Positions 1-8,736 of a DNA stretch of 64,000 nucleotides are shown here, one piece after another (the stretch's first letter is position 1; each line of letters starts with the position of its first letter). Below the pieces are notes generated by a model. It had not been told where the DNA came from. It ran no database searches and was given only the letters and a program-made list of their open reading frames with translations. The DNA is from Mesorhizobium sp. M2A.F.Ca.ET.046.03.2.1 (GTDB lineage Bacteria > Pseudomonadota > Alphaproteobacteria > Rhizobiales > Rhizobiaceae). The position numbers were made by a program, and so were the translations under genes. The DNA lies in the NCBI RefSeq assembly GCF_003952425.1, contig NZ_CP034449.1, forward strand, positions 1,922,001 through 1,986,000, read 5' to 3'.

Positions 1-224
1 GCCGCGGCGGGCTTCGGCGTGAACACGGACGGCGCGACCGGCTCCGGCTTGTCGCCAGGCAGCGAGAACTTGCGCTTCTTGGTCTCGACGACGACCGACT
101 TGGTGCGGCCATGCGAGAAATTCTGGCGCACGGTGCCCTGCTCGAGGCCGGGGCGCTTCAGCGTCAAGGTCTTCTTCGGCGTAACGCTCAACGTCTTGTC
201 GTCGCCCGATTTCGTATCGTTCAT
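1..224 (-). CDS. infB: Translation initiation factor IF-2, N-terminal part (cut by window edge)
   Basis: Only the first 74 codons are in the window; the gene runs off the left end. IF-2 is the GTPase that brings initiator tRNA to the 30S subunit. The visible part is the basic, low-complexity alphaproteobacterial N-terminus ([18 protein letters not shown], then a K/R-rich stretch with [15 protein letters not shown]), which comes well before the GTPase domain. The start ATG at 224-222 overlaps the stop of the upstream ylxR gene in an ATGA, so the two are probably translationally coupled. It is the last visible gene of the rimP-nusA-ylxR-infB operon. The call rests on this N-terminal signature plus the operon order, since no G-domain motif is visible. 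Confidence 0.9.
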   Translation of the reverse strand, partial: MNDTKSGDDKTLSVTPKKTLTLKRPGLEQGTVRQNFSHGRTKSVVVETKKRKFSLPGDKPEPVAPSVFTPKPAA

Positions 225-880
225 TCCATATCCTCTGCGGCATCATCTTCGTCGGCAACGGCCGCAAGCATTGCCAGATCGTTCGGGGTACCGCCCCGAT
301 ATCGGTCGAGCGCAACAACGCGCTTCTCAACCGCCAGTCCCGCGTCCTGCGCGAGGACGGCAGCATGTATCACATTTGTGCCCCCCAATGCCAAGCTCAA
401 CTCGGCCTCGGAGAAAAGTTTGTAGGCAAGGATGGCGGGACCGCCGAGATGGACGGTCGCCCGCCGCGCCTGACTGATCTTGCGGACACCGTCGTCCGAC
501 GCCTCCGCCGCATGCAGAACGAGCAGCGCCTGCCCGTCGCGCACAGCACCCTCGACCTTGGCGGCGCCAAGAACGACGGCGCCCGCCTTGCGGGCAAGGC
601 CAAGCATACCCAGAGCGGATCTGGAGAGCAGCCCGTCGACCATGCCGCCGAGATCGGACGGAACGGTCACCTGCGCCTTGAATGCGCGGGCAAACAGGTT
701 CTTCGCCGCTGCCTTCTCGATATGTAGGCGATCGGCGGTGACCCAGCAACCACGGCCGGGCAGATTTCTCTTGATGTCCGGAACGACGGCCGAATCCGGG
801 CCGACGACGAAGCGGATCAGTTCATCCGCTTCGGCCTGCCTGCGCGTAACGATGCAAGTGCGATCGTTCATCTCGTCCAC
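221..880 (-). CDS. YlxR (DUF448) / L7Ae-like RNA-binding protein
   Basis: A 219-residue protein between nusA and infB, the standard position for YlxR. Residues 5-80 form the DUF448 domain, with the RTCIVTRR motif near the N-terminus and a PGRGCWV loop around residues 41-47. Residues 85-185 resemble an L7Ae/L30e-type RNA-binding fold ([13 protein letters not shown] start, here [15 protein letters not shown]). This two-domain form is usual in rhizobia. The start taken is GTG at 880; an ATG three codons later (871) is equally possible, and neither has a strong ribosome site. The stop overlaps the infB start. Its role is probably RNA binding linked to transcription or ribosome assembly, but the exact function is not established for the family. 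Confidence 0.88.
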   Translation of the reverse strand: MDEMNDRTCIVTRRQAEADELIRFVVGPDSAVVPDIKRNLPGRGCWVTADRLHIEKAAAKNLFARAFKAQVTVPSDLGGMVDGLLSRSALGMLGLARKAGAVVLGAAKVEGAVRDGQALLVLHAAEASDDGVRKISQARRATVHLGGPAILAYKLFSEAELSLALGGTNVIHAAVLAQDAGLAVEKRVVALDRYRGGTPNDLAMLAAVADEDDAAEDME

Positions 881-903
881 GGGCTTTGCGATTGGTGGTC
901 ACC

Positions 904-2499
904 TCACGCACCGACGGTTTCGCCGGTTGCTGCCTCTTCGGCGGCGAGTTCTTCCTCGGTGATCCAGCCGGCCTGCTTGCGGGCTGCAAGCACCATCTGC
1001 TCGGCTTCGGCGCGCGAGACGCCGTGAGAGGCCAAAACGCCCGGATAGACCTTGGTCTCGCCGTCCTTGCGCTCTTTCCAGCCGATCAGGTCGTCGGCGG
1101 CATAGCCGGCGAAGTCCTCGATCGTCTTCACGCCGTCCTCGCCGAGCGTCACCATCATGGCGGTGGTGACGCCGGGGATCTCGCGCAGCTCGTCCTTGAC
1201 GCCCAGCGCCTTGCGCTTTTCGTCATGCTCGGCCTCGATCTTCTCCAGATATTCGCGGGCGCGGGTCTGGATTTCCGAAGCGGTGTCCTCGTCGAAGCCG
1301 TCGATGGAGGAGATTTCGCCCGAGTCGACATAGGCGACTTCCTCGACGCTGGTGAAGCCTTCGGAGGCAAGCACCTGGCCGACCATCTCGTCGACATCGA
1401 GGGCTTCCATGAACAGTGCCGAACGCTCGACGAATTCCTTCTGGCGGCGCTCGCTCTCTTCCTGCTCGGTCAGGATGTCGATATCCCAGCCGGTGAGCTG
1501 CGAGGCCAGGCGGACGTTCTGGCCGCGGCGGCCGATGGCCAGCGAGAGCTGGTCGTCCGGCACCACCACCTCGATGCGCTCGGCATCCTCGTCGAGCACC
1601 ACCTTGGCGACCTCGGCCGGCTGCAGCGCGTTGACGATGAAGGAAGCGGCCGAAGGCGACCACGGAATGATGTCGATCTTCTCTCCCTGCAATTCGCCGA
1701 CCACCGCCTGGACGCGGCTGCCGCGCATACCGACGCAGGCGCCGACCGGATCGATCGAGGAATCGCGCGAGATGACGGCGATCTTGGCGCGCGAGCCGGG
1801 GTCGCGAGCGACCGACTTGATCTCGATGATGCCGTCATAGATTTCCGGCACTTCCATGGTGAAGAGCTTGGCCATGAATTGCGGATGGGTGCGCGACAGG
1901 AAGATCTGCGGGCCGCGCTGCTCGCGGCGCACGTCGTAGACATAGGCGCGGACGCGGTCGCCATACTTATAGTTCTCGCGCGGGATCAGCTCGTCGCGGC
2001 GGATGATCGCCTCGCCGCGGCCGAGATCGACGATGACGTTGCCATATTCGACGCGCTTGACGGTGCCGTTGACGATCTCGCCGATGCGATCCTTGTATTC
2101 GTCATACTGGCGATCGCGTTCGGCCTCGCGCACCTTCTGCACGATGACCTGCTTGGCCGATTGGGCGGCGATACGGCCGAAATCCATCGGCGGCAGCTGC
2201 TCGGCGATGAAGTCGCCGAGTTGGGCGTCGGGGTTGCGCTCGCGCGCCGTGGAAAGCGCGATCTGCGTGGCGTAGTCCTCAACCTTATCGACCACTTCCA
2301 TCAGCCGCTGCAGCTTCATCTCACCGGTGTTCGGGTTGATGTCGGCGCGGATGTTGGTCTCCTGGCCGTAGCGCGAGCGCGCCGCCTTCTGGATCGCATC
2401 GGCCATGGCGGCGATGACGATCGACTTGTCGATCGACTTTTCACGCGCGACCGCGTCGGCGATCTGCAGCAGTTCAAGCCTATTGGCGCTTACAACCAT
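904..2499 (-). CDS. nusA: Transcription termination/antitermination protein NusA
   Basis: A 531-residue NusA, which binds RNA polymerase and modulates pausing, termination and antitermination. The order is the RNAP-binding N-terminal domain (1-125), the S1 domain (about 143-205, [19 protein letters not shown]), two KH domains (about 235-345, containing [14 protein letters not shown] and [12 protein letters not shown]), then two helix-hairpin acidic repeats to the C-terminus. The start is the ATG at 2499, preceded by GGGAGA. The frame is open further upstream, but a longer start would run into rimP, and the N-terminal NusA fold begins at [18 protein letters not shown]. It lies 46 bases after rimP. 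NusA can act on terminators, which makes the hairpin in the operon leader (3212-3243) relevant to its own control; that link is inference. Confidence 0.97.
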   Translation of the reverse strand: MVVSANRLELLQIADAVAREKSIDKSIVIAAMADAIQKAARSRYGQETNIRADINPNTGEMKLQRLMEVVDKVEDYATQIALSTARERNPDAQLGDFIAEQLPPMDFGRIAAQSAKQVIVQKVREAERDRQYDEYKDRIGEIVNGTVKRVEYGNVIVDLGRGEAIIRRDELIPRENYKYGDRVRAYVYDVRREQRGPQIFLSRTHPQFMAKLFTMEVPEIYDGIIEIKSVARDPGSRAKIAVISRDSSIDPVGACVGMRGSRVQAVVGELQGEKIDIIPWSPSAASFIVNALQPAEVAKVVLDEDAERIEVVVPDDQLSLAIGRRGQNVRLASQLTGWDIDILTEQEESERRQKEFVERSALFMEALDVDEMVGQVLASEGFTSVEEVAYVDSGEISSIDGFDEDTASEIQTRAREYLEKIEAEHDEKRKALGVKDELREIPGVTTAMMVTLGEDGVKTIEDFAGYAADDLIGWKERKDGETKVYPGVLASHGVSRAEAEQMVLAARKQAGWITEEELAAEEAATGETVGA

Positions 2500-2545
2500 T
2501 GTCTTTCTCCCGATTTCGCCTCGGACACGCGGCCCGGCGGCGCTA

Positions 2546-3172
2546 TCAACTTTCCTGTTCGGTTTCGTTTTCCTCGGCGGCGTCTTCCGCTTCGCCGCGG
2601 CGTTTCCTTGCTTCCTTGCGCGCCCGGTTGTCCTTCGACAGGGCATCGCGGATGAGATCGTCGGTCAACACCAGCCGGGCCTCGGCGATCGCGTCATAAG
2701 GCACGCGCACCGTCGGCTCCTCGCCATAGGCCGCCTTGTCGCGCTCGATAAGGATGCCATCGGCGTCGGCCTCGGCGATCTTGCCCTTGAAGCGCTTGCG
2801 GTCACCGACGAGGACGGACGTCTCCAGCTTGACCAGGTGACCGGTCCAGGTGGTGAAATCCGACTTGCGCACCAGCGGCCGGTCGATACCCGGCGAGGAC
2901 ACTTCAAGATGATACGCCTTTTCGATCGGATCCTCGACATCGAGGGCCGGCGACACCGCGCGGCTGACCTCTTCGCAATCCTCGACGGTCATGGTGCCGT
3001 CCTCGCGCTCGGCCATGATCTGCAGCGTCAGCCCATTCTGACCGGTCAACTGCACCCGCACGAGACGGAAGCCGATGGCCTTGAGCACCGGCTGCATGAT
3101 CAGCGCAATGCGCGCATCGATGCCGCTTTCGCGGATGATACGGTCGTCGGCCTCGCTTGCCGCTGCAGTCAT
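2546..3172 (-). CDS. rimP: Ribosome maturation factor RimP
   Basis: A 208-residue RimP, needed for maturation of the 30S subunit. The N-terminal alpha/beta domain spans about 15-95, with the family signatures [17 protein letters not shown] and [14 protein letters not shown]. The C-terminal SH3-like domain spans about 96-175 ([21 protein letters not shown]). A rhizobial acidic/basic tail follows ([18 protein letters not shown]). It is the first gene of the rimP-nusA-ylxR-infB operon. A candidate promoter lies at 3271-3299, and the leader of about 90 bases contains a terminator-like hairpin. Confidence 0.96.
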   Translation of the reverse strand: MTAAASEADDRIIRESGIDARIALIMQPVLKAIGFRLVRVQLTGQNGLTLQIMAEREDGTMTVEDCEEVSRAVSPALDVEDPIEKAYHLEVSSPGIDRPLVRKSDFTTWTGHLVKLETSVLVGDRKRFKGKIAEADADGILIERDKAAYGEEPTVRVPYDAIAEARLVLTDDLIRDALSKDNRARKEARKRRGEAEDAAEENETEQES

Positions 3173-3211
3173 TGAATCCCTGTCGCTTTTGGCTTCCGGC
3201 CGGCAGGTAAT

Positions 3212-3243
3212 AAAAAAGAGCGGGACCGGGTGGACCCACTCTT
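3212..3243 (-). terminator. Terminator-like hairpin in the rimP-nusA leader (possible attenuator)
   Basis: Read on the minus strand, AGAGTGGG pairs with CCCGCTCT (one G-T pair) around a 10-base loop, and six T residues follow. It lies 40 bases upstream of the rimP ATG and about 20-30 bases downstream of a good promoter (3271-3299). It could terminate parE read-through, but because it sits downstream of the apparent rimP promoter it would also act as an attenuator of the nusA operon. Confidence 0.6.
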
Positions 3244-3270
3244 CGTCATACCGACCAAGAATTTGAGGCT

Positions 3271-3299
3271 GATATAGACGATTGGCGCCGGTGTTTCAA
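3271..3299 (-). promoter_or_regulatory. Candidate sigma-70 promoter for rimP-nusA-infB
   Basis: On the minus strand, TTGAAA (3299-3294) and TATATC (3276-3271) are separated by 17 bases. This is close to consensus and correctly placed upstream of rimP. Transcription would begin near 3264. Confidence 0.5.
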
Positions 3300-3325
3300 G
3301 CCTGCAGGCAAAAGGCTAGCGGCAT

Positions 3326-3613
3326 CTACAGCTGGCGTGGCCATCGCTGGGCTGCATGCATCACCGTGAGTATCTCGATCTCGTCGCCGACAACACGGTA
3401 GGGAATTATGTACGGGATATCAGCCAAGACCAGCTCTCGTGTCCCTTTCACCCGCCCGACGCGGCCCATCGCCGGATGTTCGGCAAGATTGTCCACGACA
3501 GAAACAATGCGGGCAACGACCCGTGCCGCGGCTGTTGGATTGTCCTTTTCGATGAAACCGCCAATCTGGTCGAGACGGCGCACGGCGCGCTCTGTCCAGC
3601 GGATCCGCTTCAT
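3326..3613 (-). CDS. ParE/RelE-family toxin
   Basis: A 95-residue protein with the ParE-like toxin fold. It begins MKRIRWTERAVRRLDQIGGFI, has the central AARVVARIVSVVDNLAEHPAMGRVGR segment, and ends in the usual strand region (IPYRVVGDEIEILTVMHAAQRWP). Toxins of this superfamily either poison gyrase (ParE) or cleave mRNA on the ribosome (RelE); sequence alone does not decide which applies here. The start ATG overlaps the antitoxin stop in an ATGA, the normal layout of a type II pair. The gene is intact, unlike the other toxin loci in this window. Confidence 0.88.
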   Translation of the reverse strand: MKRIRWTERAVRRLDQIGGFIEKDNPTAAARVVARIVSVVDNLAEHPAMGRVGRVKGTRELVLADIPYIIPYRVVGDEIEILTVMHAAQRWPRQL

Positions 3614-3855
3614 CGCCCGGAGGCCGGCTTGACGTATTTCGCTATGACGCCGGCCAGATCCTTCTCACTTGCAAATTCCCCTCGATCAGCTTCCTCGAGG
3701 CCGGCCTCGATCTCGGCAAGTTGCCATTCTTCCCTGGCGACATAGTCTTCGATCGCTTGGGCCGCCACGTAGGAGCGTGAGCGATCCACCTTTTCGGCCA
3801 ATTGGTCGAGCTTGGCCACGGTCTCATCGGGAAGCCGTACGGTGAAGGCGCTCAT
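3610..3855 (-). CDS. Ribbon-helix-helix antitoxin paired with the ParE-like toxin
   Basis: An 81-residue protein opening with a ribbon-helix-helix DNA-binding domain: MSAFTVRLPDETVAKLDQLA, then a helix rich in DRSRSYVAAQAIEDYVAREEW. The C-terminal part would wrap the toxin. The frame is open upstream, but the RHH strand must start at MSAFTV, and GGAG lies 8 bases before this ATG. An adjacent ATG three bases earlier (3858) is the alternative. Inverted TGGTTC/GAACCA repeats just upstream (3872-3907) are likely its operator for autorepression. Confidence 0.87.
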   Translation of the reverse strand: MSAFTVRLPDETVAKLDQLAEKVDRSRSYVAAQAIEDYVAREEWQLAEIEAGLEEADRGEFASEKDLAGVIAKYVKPASGR

Positions 3856-3871
3856 CATCCCGTCTCCATTG

Positions 3872-3907
3872 TGGTTCACAATGAATGTGGTGGAACCAGG
3901 GTGGTTC
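3872..3907. promoter_or_regulatory. Candidate operator of the parDE-like pair
   Basis: TGGTTC at 3872-3877, GAACCA at 3893-3898 and TGGTTC at 3902-3907 form alternating inverted copies directly upstream of the antitoxin start. This is the spacing expected for cooperative binding of ribbon-helix-helix dimers. Confidence 0.5.
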
Positions 3908-3972
3908 GTCAATGGAGGCTCCCCAGCGGAAAATCTGGACACGCCGTGGAACTGCGGTAAGCGGTTTGGGAA

Positions 3973-4287
3973 CTAACAAAGCCACTGGTCAGCGCTTCGT
4001 GGTATACCAGCTTCCCAGGGAGCGGGCCGCTTCGCCAGTTCCACCATATCAGGAAACGGAGCAGCCGCAGCCGACAGGACTTCCATGAACGCAGCGAACC
4101 CTTCCGGGCTCATGCGGACAAGGCGGTTGTCCATCAGCACATCCTCGGCCGCGCGCACGGCGGCATCGCGCACGAAATCCGCGCGGGAGCGGCCGCGGAG
4201 ACCGGCGGCGCGATCGATCATCGCCGCATCCGCTTCCGGCAGGCGCATCAAAATCCGGTATTCCTTGCGTTCGATCGGGGCGGCCAT
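3973..4287 (-). CDS. DUF1778 (TacA-type) antitoxin, apparently without its toxin
   Basis: A 104-residue protein. The start at 4287 is set by AAGGAGACAGCT ahead of ATG and by the domain beginning at ERKEYRILMRLPEADAAMID. It continues with the ribbon-helix-helix signature AAGLRGRSRADFVRDAAVRA and the conserved neutralising tail leading to a RPAPWE motif, as in TacA antitoxins that pair with GNAT-type toxins acetylating aminoacyl-tRNA. In the usual order the GNAT toxin follows immediately. Here only 30 bases of unrelated sequence separate the stop from the next gene's operator, and the C-terminal extension after APWE (GIPRSADQWLC) looks unlike the family. It is probably an orphan remnant. Confidence 0.8.
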   Translation of the reverse strand: MAAPIERKEYRILMRLPEADAAMIDRAAGLRGRSRADFVRDAAVRAAEDVLMDNRLVRMSPEGFAAFMEVLSAAAAPFPDMVELAKRPAPWEAGIPRSADQWLC

Positions 4288-4316
4288 AGCTGTCTCCTTA
4301 TCGGCAATGCAGCAGC

Positions 4317-4339
4317 CTGTAGCGCTAAATGCAATACAG
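4317..4339. promoter_or_regulatory. Inverted repeat upstream of the TacA-type antitoxin
   Basis: CTGTA (4317-4321) and TACAG (4335-4339) are separated by 13 bases, 30 bases upstream of the antitoxin start. This is a plausible autoregulatory operator, with short arms, so the evidence is weak. Confidence 0.3.
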
Positions 4340-4352
4340 AGACTCGGGCTAC

Positions 4353-5063
4353 CTATTTCCGGATAAAGGTCAGATAAGCCTGCCGCCGTCCTTCGCGGAT
4401 GGCCTTGGCCTCGTAACGCGTGCCGGGCCAACCCTCATAAGGTCTATGCCAATCCGCAGCCTCTCCAGCCTGCCATGCGAAGCCGCCGTGAGCGCGGCAG
4501 GCAAGCAGAGTCCAGTTCACATAGCTGTCGATATCGGAGGCGAAGCGGAACCTGCCGCCCGGCTTCAGGACGCGGGCAAAGCGGCCGAGATTGGCGGCAC
4601 CGACGAAGCGGCGCTTCCAGTGCTTCTTCTTCGGCCACGGATCGGGATAGAGCAGGTCGATGCCGTCGAGCGAGCCCGACGGCAGCCAATCGAGCAGGCG
4701 CGTGGCGTCGTCGTCATAGACCCTGAGATTGCCAAGCGGGTTCTTGGCAAGCGCCGTCATCATCTTGGCCATGCCGTTGACGAAGGGCTCGACGCCAATG
4801 AAGCCGGTCCCCTGCGCTTCCTTGGCGCGGTGCAGAAGATGCTCGCCGCCGCCAAAGCCGATCTCCAGCTGAAGTGCCGAAACCTCCGCCTTGAACAAGG
4901 TGCTGAGGTCAGCCGGCGCTTGCGCCGTCAGGTCGAGCCGGTATTCGCGCAGGCCGCTTTCGAGGGCGATCGCCTGCTGCGGGCGTATGGTCTTGCCGTG
5001 CCGGCGACCGAAGAATCCTTCGGTCGCCCGGCTCGGCCTATCCTTTGCGTTAGCTGGCGTCAG
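4353..5063 (-). CDS. trmB: tRNA (guanine-N7)-methyltransferase TrmB (start unclear)
   Basis: TrmB makes m7G46 in tRNA using SAM. The SAM site ([13 protein letters not shown]), the [11 protein letters not shown] segment and the family motif [15 protein letters not shown] are all present, and the C-terminus is complete. The conserved N-terminus ([19 protein letters not shown]) is also present in frame, but no ATG, GTG or TTG precedes it back into metK. The first standard start is a TTG at 4898, inside the domain, which would give a truncated 181-residue protein. The coordinate given uses a CTG at 5063 that overlaps the metK stop as CTGA, has AAGGA 12 bases upstream, and gives 236 residues, the usual family length. 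The start is inference; the gene identity is firm. Confidence 0.85.
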   Translation of the reverse strand: MTPANAKDRPSRATEGFFGRRHGKTIRPQQAIALESGLREYRLDLTAQAPADLSTLFKAEVSALQLEIGFGGGEHLLHRAKEAQGTGFIGVEPFVNGMAKMMTALAKNPLGNLRVYDDDATRLLDWLPSGSLDGIDLLYPDPWPKKKHWKRRFVGAANLGRFARVLKPGGRFRFASDIDSYVNWTLLACRAHGGFAWQAGEAADWHRPYEGWPGTRYEAKAIREGRRQAYLTFIRK

Positions 5064-6325
5064 GCGGCGACGGCGTCCTTGAGCGCCTTGGCGAGATCGG
5101 TCTTCTCCCAGGAGAAGGAACCGTCGCGACCGGCCTTGCGGCCGAAATGGCCGTAGGACGAGGTTTTTGCGTAGATCGGCTTGTTGAGGTCGAGATGACG
5201 GCGGATGCCCGACGGCGACAGGTCCATCACCTTGCGCAGCGCCTCCTCGAGCTTCGATTCCTCGACCTTGCCGGTGCCGTGCAGGTCGACATAGACCGAC
5301 AGCGGCTGGGCGACGCCGATGGCGTAGGAGAGCTGGATGGTGCAGCGGTCGGCGAGCTTGGCCGCCACCACGTTCTTGGCAAGGTAGCGCGCCGCATAGG
5401 CCGCCGAACGGTCGACCTTGGTGGTGTCCTTGCCCGAGAAGGCGCCGCCACCGTGCGGTGCCGCGCCGCCATAGGTGTCGACGATGATCTTGCGGCCGGT
5501 GAGGCCGGCATCGCCGTCAGGCCCGCCGATGACGAACTTGCCGGTCGGGTTGATGTACCAGTTGCAGTCCTCGGCGATCTTCAGGTCGCCAAGCGCCTCG
5601 CGGATATAGGGCTCGACGACCTTGCGGACCTTCTTGGAGTCCCAGCTGGCATCGAGATGCTGGGTGGAGAGCACGATCTGCGTGACTTCCGCCGCCTTGC
5701 CGTCGGCATAGCGCACGGTGACCTGGCTCTTGGCGTCCGGGCCGAGCTTGCCGGCCTCGCCATTGCCTTCATGGCGCGCGGCGGCAAGCAGTTCGAGGAT
5801 CTTGTGGCTGTAATAGATCGGCGCCGGCATCAGGTCGGGCGTCTCGCGACAGGCGTAACCGAACATGATGCCCTGGTCGCCGGCACCCTCCTCGCCCTGG
5901 CGGTCGGCGGCGTTGTCGACGCCCTGGCCGATATCGGGCGACTGGCCGTGCAGCAGCACGTCGATCTTGGCGGTCTTCCAGTGGAAGCCGGACTGCTCGT
6001 AGCCGATCTCGCGGATCGCCTTGCGGGCGACCGACTTGAACTTGGCCGGGTTGACCACGGGGTGGCCGGACGCATCCTTGAGGACGTTGCCGGCCTTGTC
6101 CTTCTTCAAAAGCGTGTCGGGGACGCGGACCTCGCCGGCGATGACGACGCGGTTGGTGGTGGCCAGCGTTTCGCAGGCGACGCGGACCTTCCACGGATCC
6201 ATGCCTGTCTTCTTGGCTTCGCGATAGACCAGATCGACGATTTCGTCGGAGATGCGGTCACAAACTTTGTCGGGATGACCCTCGGAGACGGATTCCGAGG
6301 TGAAGAGATAATTCTGCCGCGTCAC
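5060..6325 (-). CDS. metK: S-adenosylmethionine synthetase
   Basis: A 421-residue enzyme making SAM from methionine and ATP. Visible signatures are the ATP-site [18 protein letters not shown] near the N-terminus, [12 protein letters not shown], and the P-loop-like [19 protein letters not shown]. The frame is open 52 codons further upstream, but family alignment and GAGGGG eight bases ahead support the GTG at 6325. The product supplies the cofactor used by the overlapping trmB and by MiaB. A perfect 11-bp hairpin followed by eight T residues ends only 15 bases before the start codon (6341-6368), so expression may be controlled in the leader. Confidence 0.97.
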   Translation of the reverse strand: MTRQNYLFTSESVSEGHPDKVCDRISDEIVDLVYREAKKTGMDPWKVRVACETLATTNRVVIAGEVRVPDTLLKKDKAGNVLKDASGHPVVNPAKFKSVARKAIREIGYEQSGFHWKTAKIDVLLHGQSPDIGQGVDNAADRQGEEGAGDQGIMFGYACRETPDLMPAPIYYSHKILELLAAARHEGNGEAGKLGPDAKSQVTVRYADGKAAEVTQIVLSTQHLDASWDSKKVRKVVEPYIREALGDLKIAEDCNWYINPTGKFVIGGPDGDAGLTGRKIIVDTYGGAAPHGGGAFSGKDTTKVDRSAAYAARYLAKNVVAAKLADRCTIQLSYAIGVAQPLSVYVDLHGTGKVEESKLEEALRKVMDLSPSGIRRHLDLNKPIYAKTSSYGHFGRKAGRDGSFSWEKTDLAKALKDAVAA

Positions 6326-6340
6326 GGGTGTCCCCTCTTG

Positions 6341-6368
6341 AAAAAAAATCGGCAGGTTGCCGATTTTT
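6341..6368 (-). terminator. Terminator-like hairpin in the metK leader
   Basis: On the minus strand AAAAATCGGCA pairs perfectly with TGCCGATTTTT around a three-base loop, followed by further T residues and then the metK ribosome site. As a terminator it would block read-through from the upstream regulator gene. Since it is so close to metK, any metK mRNA begun upstream must cross it, so it is an attenuator or a 5'-end stabilising hairpin. Confidence 0.6.
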
Positions 6369-6378
6369 GGCGCGCCAC

Positions 6379-6415
6379 GTGTTAGCGGTGCCGGGCGCCG
6401 CTCGTCAAGCGGCGC
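6379..6415 (-). promoter_or_regulatory. Candidate metK promoter overlapping a GC hairpin
   Basis: On the minus strand TTGACG (6408-6403) and TAACAC (6384-6379) are 18 bases apart. The -35 element lies in the loop of a perfect 8-bp inverted repeat (GCGCCGCT at 6395-6402 with AGCGGCGC at 6408-6415). If used, transcription would start almost at the 6341-6368 hairpin. Confidence 0.35.
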
Positions 6416-6490
6416 GACGGATCTGGCATGAATGTAGGCAAGCCGGCTATGCCACCAGCGGCGGGGCGCCGCCGGCGGCATAGGTAAAAA

Positions 6491-6913
6491 TCAATCGGCG
6501 TCCTCGGCGGAGAGCGCCTTCACCAGATCGATGATGCGGCGGCGCACCTTCACGTCGCCGATCTTGACAAAAGCCCGGTTAAGCTGAAGCCCTTCGGGAC
6601 TACCGCAGAATTCGATGGCGAAGGCCATCGAGGAGTCTTCGGCAAATCCCCGATTGCCGCCACCGGTCTCCTCGCCCGGGGCATCCTCGAAAAAGAAGGC
6701 GACGGGAACGCTCAGGATGGAGGCGATCGCCTGCAGACGGCTGGCGCCAACCCTGTTCGTGCCCTTCTCATACTTCTGGATCTGCTGAAAGGTGATGCCG
6801 AGATTTTCACCCAGCTTTTCCTGGCTCATTCCAAGCATATTGCGACGCAGCCGGATGCGACTCCCGACATGAATGTCGATCGGATTCGGCTTCTTCTTGT
6901 TCTCTTCTGTCAT
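6491..6913 (-). CDS. Cro/CI-type transcriptional regulator (PraR-like)
   Basis: A 140-residue protein with a classical helix-turn-helix at about residues 15-70 (GSRIRLRRNMLGMSQEKLGE, then GITFQQIQKYEKGTNRVGAS). The C-terminal part has FFFEDAP followed by a variable linker and a helical end (VRRRIIDLVKAL). This class is widespread in alphaproteobacteria. Its position between lnt and metK and its sequence resemble PraR of rhizobia, a regulator linked to surface and symbiosis phenotypes; the orthology is from memory and not proven here. A near-consensus TTGACA element overlaps the lnt stop upstream. Confidence 0.85.
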   Translation of the reverse strand: MTEENKKKPNPIDIHVGSRIRLRRNMLGMSQEKLGENLGITFQQIQKYEKGTNRVGASRLQAIASILSVPVAFFFEDAPGEETGGGNRGFAEDSSMAFAIEFCGSPEGLQLNRAFVKIGDVKVRRRIIDLVKALSAEDAD

Positions 6914-7027
6914 TTTTTCCTCGCCGAATTTTTCCGGCTTTTTCTATTTTGTTCCGCCCATATGAAGCCGGAGCCACCTGCCCCAACAGAACCCTCCAAC
7001 CGACTTCGAAAAATTTTAGGCGTTACA

Positions 7028-7056
7028 GTATGAGTTTCTAATGTGCCGACTGTCAA
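7028..7056 (-). promoter_or_regulatory. Candidate promoter of the Cro/CI regulator
   Basis: On the minus strand a perfect TTGACA (7056-7051) overlaps the lnt stop, and TCATAC (7033-7028) lies 17 bases further on. This gives a leader of about 110 bases before the regulator start. Confidence 0.4.
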
Positions 7057-8639
7057 TTCACCCGTAGCCGCTGCCTTACATTCAAGGTGAAGGCCATCAG
7101 CGCAAACAGCAACATGATCAGCAATCCGTTAAAATGCCGCTGTTCGGGAGACAGGAGGGCGCGCCCAGAAACCGGCACATGCGCGTCGATGGCGCCGCGC
7201 GCGTTGACGGCAAGCGCATCGATGATGCGCCCGCGCGAATCGACAATTGCGGAGATGCCGTTGTTGGCCGCGCGCAGCAGCGGCAATCCATTCTCCACCG
7301 CGCGAATCTGCGCCTGCCTGAAATGCTGATACGGGCCTGGCGTGTCACCAAACCAGGCGTCGTTGGTGACGTTCACGATCACGTCAGATGACGCAGCGTC
7401 GGCGGCGACGAGATCGGGAAAGATCACCTCGTAGCAGATGAACGGCGCGGCACGCAGGCCGCCCGGCAGACTGATCGGATGCCGCTCGTTGCCGGCGGCG
7501 AAATTCATCGGTCCGGCAACGAGCTGGCCTATGCCGAAGCGTTGGAAAAGATCGGCGAAGGGCAGGTATTCGCCGAAGGGCACCAGATGCACCTTGTCGA
7601 CGGCATCGACGATCTCGCCTTTGTCGTTGATCGCCACCACGGAATTGTAATAGCGGCTGCCGGCGCTCGCCGATCCGCCTTCCTCGCGCACGACGCCGGC
7701 AATCAGCATCTGGCCCTCGGCCAGCATGTCGCCCAGAGCCGTGAGCGCTTCCGGACGCTCGGTGAACAGGAAGGGCACCGATGTTTCCGGCCACAAAATA
7801 AGCTGCGGCTTGGCATGGCCTTCTTCCGGCGCTTTCCCCGATATCCCCAGTAAAGTTGCGAAGATGCGGTCGCGCACCGAGGCGTCCCACTTTTCGCTGA
7901 GATCGACCGAGGGCTGGACGATGCGAACATCGATCGAGCGGGCCGGCTCGACCGGGGCCGCGAGCCGGGCGTAGCCGAAGCCGACATGGCCAGCGACGAG
8001 GATGACGAACAGGGCAAGGCCCAGCCTCAGATGCCGGCGCGCCGCGACCAGCGCGGGCAGCGAAAACACGAAGACGGCGAGCGCGTTCATGCCGATCATG
8101 CCGGTCACCGACACGCTCTGCATCAGCAGCGGCACCGGCATCGCCGTGTATCCGACGGCGTTCCAGGGAAAGCCGGTGAAGAGGAAATCGCGCAGCCATT
8201 CAGCAAGGCTGAACCCGAAGGCAAGCGCGGCGATGCGGCCGATGTCGCTGCTCCAGAACAGCCGCGCCACCACGGTGGCGAAGCCATAGAAGAAGGCGAG
8301 CGCAAAGGGGATACCGACGACGGCGAAGGGCAAAGCCCAGGCGAAGCTGTCGGCCTCGACCAGCAATGCCTGGCCGATCCACCACAGGCCGGCGAGGAAG
8401 TAGCCGAAGCCGAACCACCACCCGGTAGCGAAAGCCGGCCGCAGGCGCCTGAACCAGCCATCGGAAGCCTCGCCGGTGGCGCCGTCGAGCAGCCAGACCA
8501 GAACCGGGAACGAGACGAAGCAGACCGCGAAGAAATCGTAAGGCGCCTGGGCAAGCACCGCCAGCGCTCCGGCGGCAAAGGCCACCAGCGCCCGCCGCCA
8601 CCCCCACAGCAGAATTATCCGGCCGGCAAAGCGCTGCAT
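7053..8639 (-). CDS. lnt: Apolipoprotein N-acyltransferase
   Basis: A 528-residue inner-membrane enzyme that adds the third acyl chain to bacterial lipoproteins. The N-terminal half is hydrophobic with several membrane segments. The C-terminal nitrilase-like domain carries the expected triad Glu285 ([10 protein letters not shown]), Lys349 ([15 protein letters not shown]) and Cys402 (FICYEVIFP). The start is ATG at 8639 with GGGAAG just upstream; a TTG four codons earlier is less likely. It precedes the regulator and metK on the same strand. The candidate lipoproteins elsewhere in this window (RND adaptors, the SleB-like hydrolase, 56910-57284) would be its substrates. Confidence 0.96.
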   Translation of the reverse strand: MQRFAGRIILLWGWRRALVAFAAGALAVLAQAPYDFFAVCFVSFPVLVWLLDGATGEASDGWFRRLRPAFATGWWFGFGYFLAGLWWIGQALLVEADSFAWALPFAVVGIPFALAFFYGFATVVARLFWSSDIGRIAALAFGFSLAEWLRDFLFTGFPWNAVGYTAMPVPLLMQSVSVTGMIGMNALAVFVFSLPALVAARRHLRLGLALFVILVAGHVGFGYARLAAPVEPARSIDVRIVQPSVDLSEKWDASVRDRIFATLLGISGKAPEEGHAKPQLILWPETSVPFLFTERPEALTALGDMLAEGQMLIAGVVREEGGSASAGSRYYNSVVAINDKGEIVDAVDKVHLVPFGEYLPFADLFQRFGIGQLVAGPMNFAAGNERHPISLPGGLRAAPFICYEVIFPDLVAADAASSDVIVNVTNDAWFGDTPGPYQHFRQAQIRAVENGLPLLRAANNGISAIVDSRGRIIDALAVNARGAIDAHVPVSGRALLSPEQRHFNGLLIMLLFALMAFTLNVRQRLRVN

Positions 8640-8736
8640 CCAGCTTCCCAAGTCGCGCGAATCAGGGAGTTAGAGGTTTAACAGGCCACGCCGCGCGATC
8701 CAAACCCAGATAAGCGCCGCCTGATACACCGTAGCG

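Noticed and set aside
886..2655. A 589-codon plus-strand open frame opposite nusA
   Set aside because: It mirrors a certain gene in a GC-rich genome, has low-complexity Ala/Asp/Leu/His composition and no domain. It is an antisense shadow.
6326..6490. A SAM-II or SAM/SAH riboswitch in front of metK
   Set aside because: The hairpins are real, but I could not match the conserved core of a known SAM-sensing class, so only a generic leader structure is claimed.
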